Shown here: piece by piece, positions 9,597 to 16,917 of the stretch
Layout: the number at the start of each line of letters is the position of its first letter
How positions within the stretch are numbered: the stretch's first letter is position 1
DNA from: Sphingobium_A sp965228065
GTDB taxonomy: Bacteria; Pseudomonadota; Alphaproteobacteria; Sphingomonadales; Sphingomonadaceae
Direction: 5' to 3'
DNA length: 64,000 nt
Assembly: GCA_965228065.1 (NCBI GenBank)
Contig: OZ245788.1
Coordinates: forward strand, 124,001 to 188,000
Notes under the pieces: generated by a model
Seen by the model: the letters and a program-made list of their open reading frames with translations, nothing else
The model's database searches: none
What the model was told of the DNA's origin: nothing
Position numbers and translations under genes: made by a program

Positions 9597-11104
9597 CCAA
9601 TCTCTACACGCGGCTTTCGGCGCAATTCCCGCAGGATCGCGGACGCCCCTTCGCAACTTTGCCCGACGGCGCGGTCGTGACCTATGCCGATGTCGACGCA
9701 CGCTCCGGCCGTTTCGCCAATGCGCTGGCCGGTCTCGGCGTCCAGCCCGGCGATCGCGTCGCGGTGCAGGCGGAGAAGAGCATCGACATGCTGATGCTCT
9801 ATCTCGGCTGCCTGCGCGCGGGCGCGGCGTTCCTGCCGCTCAACACCGCCTATACGGCGGGCGAGCTCGATTATTTCATGCGCGACGCCGAACCCGCCCT
9901 GTTCGTCTGCGATCCCGCACAGGAAGCGTCGATCCGGGCACTGGCCGCAAAGGCCGGCGTTCCGCGCGTCGAGACGCTCGACGAGGCCGGCGGCGGCACG
10001 CTCGCCACGATCGCGGCGGAGAGCGCCGGCGAATTCGATACCGTCGCGCGCGGCGACGACGATCTGGCCGCGATCCTCTACACATCGGGCACGACCGGCC
10101 GGTCGAAAGGCGCGATGCTGAGCCACGACAATCTGGCCTCCAACGCCTTCACGCTGAAGGATCACTGGCGCTTCACCGCCGACGACGTGCTGCTCCACGC
10201 GCTGCCGATCTTCCACACCCATGGGCTTTTCGTCGGCACCAATGTCGTGCTCGCCTCCGGCGCGTCGATGCGTTTCCTGCCGCGCTTCGACGTGGAGGCG
10301 GTGCTGGCCGCACTGCCGCTGTCGACGACGATGATGGGCGTACCCACCTTCTATATCCGCCTGCTCGGCGAGGACCGGTTCGATCGGACGCTGGTCGCGC
10401 ATATGCGGCTGTTCGTGTCGGGCTCCGCGCCGCTCTCGGCCGACATCCACCGCGAATTCCGCGAGCGCACCGGCCACGCGATCCTCGAACGCTATGGCAT
10501 GACCGAGACGAATATGAACACGTCCAATCCCTATGACGGGGATCGGATCGCGGGCACGGTCGGCCTTCCGCTGCCCGGTGTCGACATCCGCATCGCCGAT
10601 CCCGACACCGGCCGCGTCCTGGCCCAGGGCGAGATCGGCGTGATCGAGATCGCCGGACCCAATGTGTTCACTGGCTATTGGCGGATGCCGGAAAAAACCG
10701 AAGCCGAATTCCGCGACGGCCATTTCATCTCAGGCGATCTCGGCTTCATCGACGATCGCGGCTATGTCTCGATCGTCGGCCGCGCCAAGGATCTGATCAT
10801 CTCGGGCGGCTACAATATCTATCCCGCCGAGGTGGAGACCGCGCTCGACGAGCTCGATCAGGTCCGCGAATCCGCGGTGATCGGCATCGCGCATCCGGAC
10901 ATGGGCGAAAGCGTCGTTGCCGTGGTGGTGCCGCGCGATCCCGGCTTCGCAGATGCCGACGCGCTGAAGGCAGCACTCGCCACCACCCTCGCGCGTTTCA
11001 AGCAGCCACGCCAGATCCATTTCGTCGATGCGTTGCCCAAGAACGCAATGGGCAAGGTGCAGAAAACCGTCCTTCGCGAGCGGTATTCAGACCTGCCGAA
11101 CTGA
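9593..11104 (+). CDS. matB: Malonyl-CoA synthetase (AMP-forming)
   Basis: ANL-superfamily acyl-CoA synthetase of 503 residues that activates malonate (or methylmalonate) with ATP and CoA. Seen: phosphate loop LYTSGTTGRSKG near residues 161-172, YGMTETNMNTSNPYDG, the hinge ISGDLGF, and C-terminal PKNAMGKVQK with the adenylation lysine. The N-terminal NLYTRL and the TNMNTSNPYDGDR stretch are characteristic of MatB-type enzymes. It is the last gene of the operon. It ends ten bases before the convergent L,D-transpeptidase gene, with no clear terminator in between. Confidence 0.92.
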   Translation: MTNLYTRLSAQFPQDRGRPFATLPDGAVVTYADVDARSGRFANALAGLGVQPGDRVAVQAEKSIDMLMLYLGCLRAGAAFLPLNTAYTAGELDYFMRDAEPALFVCDPAQEASIRALAAKAGVPRVETLDEAGGGTLATIAAESAGEFDTVARGDDDLAAILYTSGTTGRSKGAMLSHDNLASNAFTLKDHWRFTADDVLLHALPIFHTHGLFVGTNVVLASGASMRFLPRFDVEAVLAALPLSTTMMGVPTFYIRLLGEDRFDRTLVAHMRLFVSGSAPLSADIHREFRERTGHAILERYGMTETNMNTSNPYDGDRIAGTVGLPLPGVDIRIADPDTGRVLAQGEIGVIEIAGPNVFTGYWRMPEKTEAEFRDGHFISGDLGFIDDRGYVSIVGRAKDLIISGGYNIYPAEVETALDELDQVRESAVIGIAHPDMGESVVAVVVPRDPGFADADALKAALATTLARFKQPRQIHFVDALPKNAMGKVQKTVLRERYSDLPN

Positions 11105-11114
11105 AGCTGCACCC

Positions 11115-12437
11115 TCACTCGTCGCGGCCGTACACGTCCTTGCGAAAGGCGATACCGGCGTCGGTCGCGGCGGCGGTGAGATAGGTGAGGTAGACCGGCA
11201 CCGCGACCGGCAATGGTACCACCTGTTCCGGCTTCTTCGACGCAGCTGCCAGCGGCTTCTGCAACAGCCAGCGGCCAAGCTCGGCGGCATTCTCCAGGCG
11301 GATGCAGCCATTGCTGAAATGGCGGTCGTCCCTGGCGAGCAGCGCGCGATCCGGCGTGTCGTGGAGGTAGATGCCCTCGTCATTCGGGAACATGAATTTG
11401 ACCCGGCCCATCGAATTGGCCCCGCCGGGCAGTTCGCGCAGGCGCAATTCCTGCTTGCCCGCCGCGACTGCCGGCCAGTCGATTGTCGAGGCGTCGATCT
11501 TTCGCGGCGACGCGCTCCAGTCCGACAATGCCTCCATCCGCAGCGACGCGAGTGAGCGACCGGCCAGCACCTTGGGCGCGATGCTGTTGCGCGCCAGATA
11601 GGTCGGCACATTCCAATAGGGATTGAGGATCGCCCATCGCAGCTTGCCGACAAGCATCGGCGTCTGCGTCTCCTGCGCACCGACGACGACCTTCATCGTG
11701 CCGACCTGCTGGCCCGCATCATAATACCAGAGCCGGCCCGACGAGGCGTCGACGACGATATGACGTGTCCGGGCGCTGGGCAGCAGTCGCGCACGATCGA
11801 GATTGAGATAGAGGCGCTCCATCACCGCTTCCGACACGCCGCCCTTCTCCGCGCGCGCCACAAGCTGACGCAGCCGGACATAATGCGGGCTCATCCAGCC
11901 CATGCCGGCCACATAGCCATCGAAGGATTTGGGGAAGGCCGCCGCCGCGCGCAAAGCGGTCTCCGGCCGCAATGTCTTCGGCTTCAAGCTACGATCGGCA
12001 TAGATCATCCGGACGCCGGCATTGCGGCGCTGATCCTGGACATAGCGGGTAAAGGCGGCGGACAATTTGAGTTCTGCGCTCGCAACCGCCTTCGCATCGC
12101 CGCTGCGCGCATCGGCAACCGCCTTGCGGAGATCGTCGATGCGATAGGATGAGGGCTTGAGTCCGTCGAGCTTCGCGGATTCGAGAAAGCCGATCAGCGT
12201 GTCCGCCGAACGGCCGATCCGCCCCGTCGGCGCCCAGAGCGGTCGAAAACCCCGACCTGCATAGAATGTCTTGAGTGCGCCGCCGGCATCCTGGCGGATC
12301 ACACCAGCAACTTTATCCGCGCCGGCCGTAGAGCCCGCCGCAGTCCGGGCGGGTGCCGCGAAGGCGATACTCACCTGTCCGGCGGAAACGCCGGCAAGCG
12401 CAAACAGAATGCAAAGGGGAATGCGGCCACGCCGCAC
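11115..12437 (-). CDS. L,D-transpeptidase, YkuD/YcbB type
   Basis: Periplasmic peptidoglycan cross-linking enzyme of 440 residues. An N-terminal signal sequence (about residues 1-28) precedes a linker with a YGRGFRPLW-like scaffold segment and a YkuD catalytic domain that begins near IVVDASSGRLWYY. The nucleophile motif is HFSNGCIRLE, matching the family His-x3-Gly-Cys-x-Arg pattern. Start: GTG at 12437; no ATG suits the signal peptide. A lipoprotein gene lies 17 bases upstream on the same strand, so the two are probably co-transcribed. Likely forms 3-3 cross-links or anchors outer-membrane proteins. Confidence 0.9.
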   Translation of the reverse strand: MRRGRIPLCILFALAGVSAGQVSIAFAAPARTAAGSTAGADKVAGVIRQDAGGALKTFYAGRGFRPLWAPTGRIGRSADTLIGFLESAKLDGLKPSSYRIDDLRKAVADARSGDAKAVASAELKLSAAFTRYVQDQRRNAGVRMIYADRSLKPKTLRPETALRAAAAFPKSFDGYVAGMGWMSPHYVRLRQLVARAEKGGVSEAVMERLYLNLDRARLLPSARTRHIVVDASSGRLWYYDAGQQVGTMKVVVGAQETQTPMLVGKLRWAILNPYWNVPTYLARNSIAPKVLAGRSLASLRMEALSDWSASPRKIDASTIDWPAVAAGKQELRLRELPGGANSMGRVKFMFPNDEGIYLHDTPDRALLARDDRHFSNGCIRLENAAELGRWLLQKPLAAASKKPEQVVPLPVAVPVYLTYLTAAATDAGIAFRKDVYGRDE

Positions 12438-12454
12438 TCCCCGGATCGAAGCGA

Positions 12455-12697
12455 TCAGCCCCGTTCCCCCTTGCGCGTCGGCATGGGCGGCGGCGTATAG
12501 GCCGGGGCATTGGGATGATAGATGCCGTCCGCAGTGTAATAACCATCGATAATGCCGTCTCCGTCACGGTCGGCAGCGGTGCTGCCGGGAACCGCGCCGG
12601 GCGGTGGTGGCGGGGCGTAGGCAACCTCTTGCTGCTTGGCGCAGGCGCCGAGTGCCAGGGTCCCGAGACCTGCCAGCATGATGGTTTGGAAACGCAT
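12455..12697 (-). CDS. Small lipoprotein with Ca-binding-like loop
   Basis: Predicted lipoprotein of 80 residues. The start at 12697 is backed by a GGGAG ribosome site and gives a short signal peptide ending in the lipobox LGAC (Cys19). A proline run follows, then DRDGDGIIDG near residues 43-52, which resembles the acidic loop of thrombospondin type-3 or dockerin calcium motifs, and a Tyr/Pro-rich tail. Too short for a catalytic domain. Its position directly before the L,D-transpeptidase suggests an envelope role. No named family recognised. Confidence 0.75.
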   Translation of the reverse strand: MRFQTIMLAGLGTLALGACAKQQEVAYAPPPPPGAVPGSTAADRDGDGIIDGYYTADGIYHPNAPAYTPPPMPTRKGERG

Positions 12698-12867
12698 GGA
12701 CTTGCTCCCTTTCAAGGGCGCGCGGGAACTCCCACGCGCACGTACGCCGATCCCCAACGCGCAAGCCTGCGTTCGGTACCATCCTGGTTCCCTGGGACGC
12801 GACGGAAGGTTCGTCCAATGCGGTGATCGACACCAGGTGCGATAAAACGACGCTGATTCGCGCCGGA

Positions 12868-13347
12868 TTAGTCCGCGATCTCGAAGATTGCGTCGACCTC
12901 GACCGCGCAGTTGCGCGGCAGGGTATAGACGCCGACGCTCGATCGTGTGTGACGACCGATCTCCCCGAATATGTCGAGCATCAGACCGGAGCATCCGTCC
13001 ATGACCTGCGGGATCGACGGGAAATCCTCCGTGGCCCGGACAAAGCCGGTCAGCCGGACGACCTGGCGGACCCGGTCGAGATCGCCATCGAGGGCGTCCG
13101 ACACCTGTTGCAGGAGGTTGATGCCGCACAGGCGCGCCGCCGCCATAGCGGCTTCGAGATCGAGATCCGCGCCCACCCTGCCCGTGATCGCACCTTCTGC
13201 GGTCTTCGACACCTGGCCTGACACGTAGAGATGATTGCCGCTGCGCAACCACGGAACATAGCGCGCTGCGGGGCCGAACGGCGCGCCGAGAGTGATGCCG
13301 GCGGCCACCAGCCGCTTCGCGATGCTGTTCGTCGGGGCGCTACACAT
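12868..13347 (-). CDS. RidA-family protein (YjgF/YER057c/UK114)
   Basis: Small trimeric protein family that deaminates reactive enamine/imine intermediates. Recognised from LYVSGQV, the LDLEAAMAAARLCGINLL helix, VRLTGFV and the C-terminal RSSVGVYTLPRNCAVEVDAIFEI. The usual substrate-binding arginine position near the end is occupied by the RNCAVEVD context. The ATG at 13347 gives 159 residues; the frame is open to 13428 but the extra N-terminus is unlike the family. No strong ribosome site supports either start. It is divergent from the DUF3830 gene. RidA proteins often accompany amino-acid or N-heterocycle catabolism. Confidence 0.85.
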   Translation of the reverse strand: MCSAPTNSIAKRLVAAGITLGAPFGPAARYVPWLRSGNHLYVSGQVSKTAEGAITGRVGADLDLEAAMAAARLCGINLLQQVSDALDGDLDRVRQVVRLTGFVRATEDFPSIPQVMDGCSGLMLDIFGEIGRHTRSSVGVYTLPRNCAVEVDAIFEIAD

Positions 13348-13445
13348 CAACGTAGTTTGTCGTACGATCCCGATATAGTCGATTGCAAATGCCACGCTCT
13401 TGACGACAGCTTGGGTAAATGGCCGCATCCGAAAGGCGAGAGATC

Positions 13446-13865
13446 ATGAACGCAATTGTGGTGACGATCGGCGACGAACATTTCGAGGCGCGCTTCCAGG
13501 ACGAGCTCGCCCCGAAAACCTGCGAACGCTTCCGCTCTCTCCTGCCCTGGTCGGAACGGATCATCCATGTCCGTTGGAGCGGCGAAGGATGCTGGATCCC
13601 GCTCGGCGACCTCGATTTCGAGCTCGGCTACGAGAATGCGACCAGCCACCCGCGCCCCGGCGAATTCATCCTCTACCCCGGCGGCGTGAGCGAGACCGAG
13701 ATCCTGCTTGCCTATGGCGGCGTCAGCTTCGCCAGCAAGGCCGGCCAGCTTGCGGGCAATCCCTTCCTGATCATCAACGAAAAGCTCGACGTGCTTGCCA
13801 GAATCGGGCGCGAAGTGCTGTGGCAAGGCGCCCGGGACATCAGCTTTGCGACGAAGCCGGTTTGA
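13446..13865 (+). CDS. DUF3830 family protein (cyclophilin-like fold)
   Basis: 139-residue protein recognised as DUF3830 from the block ETEILLAYGGVSFASKAGQL and from GNPFLIINEKLDVLARIGREVLWQGA. The family has a cyclophilin-like barrel and no settled biochemical role; it is often seen near amino-acid or hydantoin metabolism genes. The ATG at 13446 follows an AAGGCGAG ribosome site; an earlier in-frame start at 13419 has none. It is divergently transcribed from the RidA gene with a 98-base shared upstream region. Function not assigned. Confidence 0.8.
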   Translation: MNAIVVTIGDEHFEARFQDELAPKTCERFRSLLPWSERIIHVRWSGEGCWIPLGDLDFELGYENATSHPRPGEFILYPGGVSETEILLAYGGVSFASKAGQLAGNPFLIINEKLDVLARIGREVLWQGARDISFATKPV

Positions 13866-13887
13866 TCCAGCCTCGGCTGCGCCTCGC

Positions 13888-14499
13888 CTAGCTGGCGATC
13901 CGCGATATCGTCCGCGGCGCGAATTCGACGACATTGCCCTGACATGCGGTCGATGTCGGCGAGGCGACATCCTCCGCCACGGCCGCGACCAGCCAGTTCA
14001 GGACATGTCGTCCATGGTTCCAATCCCCCAGCCGCGCATCCTCGCCCGCTGACCCAATATCTCCGCCATCGATGCAGCGGCTCCCCAGCGCGCGTGCCAG
14101 AGCAAGCACGCGCGCCGCGTCCGGCCCGGAACGGCTGGTGACGACAACCGAGGGGCAGGCGAGCGGCAGATCGGGCTGAACGCCGTTCAAGAGCCCGTCA
14201 TCACCCGGGAAAGGCGCAACGAACATCAGCCCGACCGTGGCCGGGCCGCAGGTCGAGCGCAGTCGTCGCGCCGCATCCCGCGCCGCGCCGCACGCCCGCC
14301 CGCGCGCGACGATGATCGTTCGGCCGCTCGCGGCCGCAACCTCCCGCGCGATGGCATCGGCCCATCGCGCGGGATCGGTCCATGACGGTGCGCCCAGCAT
14401 GAGCATCGACGCCTCCGGCACGGCACCTGCCCAGCGCCGCATCCAGTCGTCCGGATCGGTCGTCGGCCCGTCCGTGGCCAGGAGGATCGAGATGCTCAT
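13888..14499 (-). CDS. RBBP9/YdeN-like alpha/beta-hydrolase with degenerate triad
   Basis: 203-residue protein whose overall plan matches the RBBP9/YdeN serine hydrolase group: DPDDWMRRW near residues 16-23 (family: HWQ..W), a beta-strand and elbow at TIIVARGRACG, VAPFPGD, SRSGPD, and GDIGSAGEDARLGDW near the C-terminus. By manual alignment the nucleophile Ser is Gly67, the triad Asp is Gly125 and the His is Ser150, so it may be catalytically inactive. The start at 14499 follows a GAGGGGG ribosome site. It lies 16 bases downstream of the peroxiredoxin gene on the same strand. Family assignment is moderately sure; inactivity is inference. Confidence 0.65.
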   Translation of the reverse strand: MSISILLATDGPTTDPDDWMRRWAGAVPEASMLMLGAPSWTDPARWADAIAREVAAASGRTIIVARGRACGAARDAARRLRSTCGPATVGLMFVAPFPGDDGLLNGVQPDLPLACPSVVVTSRSGPDAARVLALARALGSRCIDGGDIGSAGEDARLGDWNHGRHVLNWLVAAVAEDVASPTSTACQGNVVEFAPRTISRIAS

Positions 14500-14515
14500 T
14501 GCCGCGCTATCCCCC

Positions 14516-15148
14516 TCATGCCGGCTGCTTGACTGTGCGGAGATAGGGTTTGTGGGTTGTCCATCCGTCCGGGAACAACGCCCTGGCCTGTGCATCGTCC
14601 ACCGCGGGCACAATGATCACGTCCTCGCCCTGCTGCCAATTGGCCGGGGTCGCCACCTTGTGCGTATCGGTGAGTTGCAGGCTGTCGATCGTGCGCAGGA
14701 TCTCGTCGAAATTGCGCCCGGTGGACGCCGGATAGGTCAGCGTCAGCCGCAGTTTCTTCTTCGGATCGATCACCAGCACGGTGCGGACGGTGTTGGTGTC
14801 CGATGCATTGGGATGGATCAGATCGAGCAACGTCGAAACCTTGCGGTCATGATCCGCGATCAACGGGAAATTGAGCGCCGTGCCCTGAGTCTCCTCGATA
14901 TCGCGCGCCCACCCCTCATGGCTTTCGACGGGATCGACCGACAGGCCGATCACCTTCACGCCGCGCCGGTCGAAGGCCGGCTTCAGCTTGGCGACAGCGC
15001 CGAGCTCGGTCGTGCAGACCGGCGTGTAATCCTTCGGGTGCGAGAACAGCACGACCCAGTCGTCCCCGGCCCACTCATGGAAAGCGAGCGGTCCTTCGGT
15101 CGAGTCTTGGTTGAAATCGGGAACGGTATCGAAAAGCTTGAGCGACAT
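14516..15148 (-). CDS. 1-Cys peroxiredoxin (Prx6 group)
   Basis: Thiol peroxidase of 210 residues that reduces H2O2 and organic hydroperoxides. Peroxidatic Cys lies in DYTPVCTTELG, and the long C-terminal extension (LQLTDTHKVATPANWQQGEDVIIVP region) is diagnostic of the Prx6/1-Cys class, which lacks a resolving Cys. The start at 15148 gives MSLKLFDTVPDF and follows a GGAG site seven bases upstream; a longer open frame upstream is ignored. Divergent from the truncated flavin monooxygenase, sharing a 302-base upstream region. Confidence 0.93.
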   Translation of the reverse strand: MSLKLFDTVPDFNQDSTEGPLAFHEWAGDDWVVLFSHPKDYTPVCTTELGAVAKLKPAFDRRGVKVIGLSVDPVESHEGWARDIEETQGTALNFPLIADHDRKVSTLLDLIHPNASDTNTVRTVLVIDPKKKLRLTLTYPASTGRNFDEILRTIDSLQLTDTHKVATPANWQQGEDVIIVPAVDDAQARALFPDGWTTHKPYLRTVKQPA

Positions 15149-15450
15149 GGGCTTACTCCGGAATTGACGAGCATCGTGAGCGGCGGGCTGTTCGAGCAGC
15201 GCCCGCATGAGGCGCGGCTCGCCGCGCCCGATCCGCATGAGAGCCGCGGCGTCACGCTGCGTGATCATGGGCATCGGGCAAATCTCCAGCCGTCTGAGCC
15301 GAAGCTAGCAAAGACGATCGACGCACGCGGCTCATGGCTTCTTCCCAGGATCGAAGAAAAACTATCTTATCTACGAAATTGGTAGACTTAAAGTTCCGGC
15401 GTCAAGCGCTATATGACGCAGATAGATTTTTCCCCGTCGAAGGAACCCCG
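15149..15450. promoter_or_regulatory. Divergent promoter region, peroxiredoxin / flavin monooxygenase
   Basis: 302-base non-coding stretch between divergent genes. Around 15355-15415 it becomes AT-rich, unlike the rest. It contains an imperfectly LysR-like palindrome TCTAC-N7-GTAGA at 15370-15386 (T-N11-A type inner spacing). This is a candidate operator for the monooxygenase gene 65 bases further on. No further gene is supported here. Confidence 0.4.
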
Positions 15451-16056
15451 ATGAGCCGGTCCAGACAGCTGCATCTCGGCGCATTCATGCGGCCGGTGAG
15501 CATCCACACCGGCGCCTGGCGATATCCCGGCGCCTATCCGGATGCGAATTTCAACTTCGCACATCTGCAGCGCTTCGCCCGGCGACTCGAGGCGGCGAAA
15601 TTCGACGCCTTCTTCATGGCCGATCATCTGGCCGTGCTGAACATGCCGATCGAAGCGCTCAAGCGCAGCCACACCGTCACTTCGTTCGAACCCTTCACTT
15701 TGCTGTCCGCGCTGGCAGCCTCGACCGATCGGATCGGCCTGGTCGCGACCGCATCGACCACCTTCGACGAACCCTTCCACATCGCGCGCCGTTTCGCTTC
15801 GCTCGACCATATCAGCGGCGGCCGCGCGGGCTGGAATATCGTCACCACCGCCAATCCGGACGCGGCGCTGAATTTCGGCCTCGATTCCCATCTCGACCAC
15901 GACGCCCGCTATGTTCGGGCCCGCGAATTCTACGATGTCGTGACCGGCCTGTGGGACAGTTTCGCCGACGACGCCTTTGTCCGCGACGTCGATTCCGGCC
16001 TCTATCTCGATCCGGACAAGCTGCATGTGCTGGACCACAAGGGGCCTCAATGTTGA
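15451..16056 (+). pseudogene. LLM-class flavin monooxygenase, truncated by IS21
   Basis: N-terminal 200 residues of an NtaA/SnaA/DszA-type FMN-dependent monooxygenase (family length about 440). Seen: HLGAFMRPVSIHTGAWR, FDAFFMADHLAV, STTFDEPFHIARRFASLDHISGGRAGWNIVTT, and RAREFYDVVTGLWDSF. The frame reads to HKGP and then enters the IS end at 16051, stopping two codons later; the C-terminal half is absent. The start at 15451 follows AAGGAA. These enzymes oxygenate nitrilotriacetate/EDTA-like or sulfur compounds using FMNH2. The fragment cannot be functional as it stands. Confidence 0.9.
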
Positions 16057-16080
16057 TTGCTGCTGAGAAGTGACCCGGGG
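16051..16080 (+). repeat. IS21 left terminal inverted repeat
   Basis: Starts TGTTGATTGC and contains GAGAAGTGACCC. It matches the reverse complement of 18514-18543 at 29 of 30 positions (T/C difference at base 11). Confidence 0.92.
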
Positions 16081-16134
16081 TTTTCATCGAGAAGTGACCC
16101 ACCTTGCGATTATGTTTCGGGTTTCACTGGTGGG

Positions 16135-16917
16135 TCAAGATGGTGCTTTCTCCTTTCTGGATTTTGGCTGCTGAGCCGAGCTGTTCTTGAACCGGAAGCT
16201 GTCGTTGCCGGTCTCAAGGATGTGGCAGTGATGGGTGAGCCGATCCAGAAGCGCGGTGGTCATCTTAGCGTCACCGAACACACTGGCCCATTCGCTGAAG
16301 CTGAGGTTGGTAGTGATGATGACGCTGGTGCGCTCGTAGAGTTTGCTCAGCAGATGGAACAGCAGCGCGCCGCCTGAAGCGCTGAACGGCAGATACCCAA
16401 GCTCGTCGAGGATCACGAGGTCGGAGTGGGCGAGCCTGCTGGCGATCTGGCCTGGCTTGCCTTGGGCCTTCTCCTGTTCGAGGGCGTTGACCAACTCGAC
16501 CGTAGAGAAGAACCGCACCCGTTTGCGATGATGCTCGATAGCCTGGACGCCCAGCGCGGTGGCGATGTGGGTCTTGCCGGTGCCGGGACCGCCAACAAGC
16601 ACGATGTTGTCGGCGACGTCCATAAACTCGCAACGATGGAGCTGACGAACCAGCGCCTCGTTGATCTCGCTGCTGGCGAAGTCGAAGCCCGCCAGATCGC
16701 GATAGGCCGGGAACCGCGCAATCTTGAGCTGATAGGATACCGATCGCACCTCTCGCTCGGCGGTCTCCGCCTTGAGCAGTTGGGAGAGGATCGGAACCGC
16801 CGCATCGAACGCCGGCGCGCCCTGTTCCATGAGATCGGTGACGGCTTGGGCCATGCCGTGCATCTTGAGGCTGCGCAGCATGACGATGATGGCGCCGCTG
16901 GCAGGGTCATGACGCAT
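16135..16917 (-). CDS. istB: IS21 helper ATPase IstB
   Basis: 260-residue AAA+ ATP-binding protein that assists IstA in target selection. Walker A VGGPGTGKTH near residue 98, Walker B LVILDELGYLPF, and the DnaC-like DRLTHHCHILE near the C-terminus are all present. The start at 16917 (MRHDPASGA) overlaps the end of istA by 11 bases, the usual IS21 arrangement; the longer frame to 16956 lacks support. Intact, so the element could be active. Confidence 0.93.
   Translation of the reverse strand: MRHDPASGAIIVMLRSLKMHGMAQAVTDLMEQGAPAFDAAVPILSQLLKAETAEREVRSVSYQLKIARFPAYRDLAGFDFASSEINEALVRQLHRCEFMDVADNIVLVGGPGTGKTHIATALGVQAIEHHRKRVRFFSTVELVNALEQEKAQGKPGQIASRLAHSDLVILDELGYLPFSASGGALLFHLLSKLYERTSVIITTNLSFSEWASVFGDAKMTTALLDRLTHHCHILETGNDSFRFKNSSAQQPKSRKEKAPS

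Noticed and set aside
13347..13970. Minus-strand open frame across the DUF3830 gene
   Set aside because: Antisense shadow; the plus-strand DUF3830 motifs and ribosome site decide the strand.
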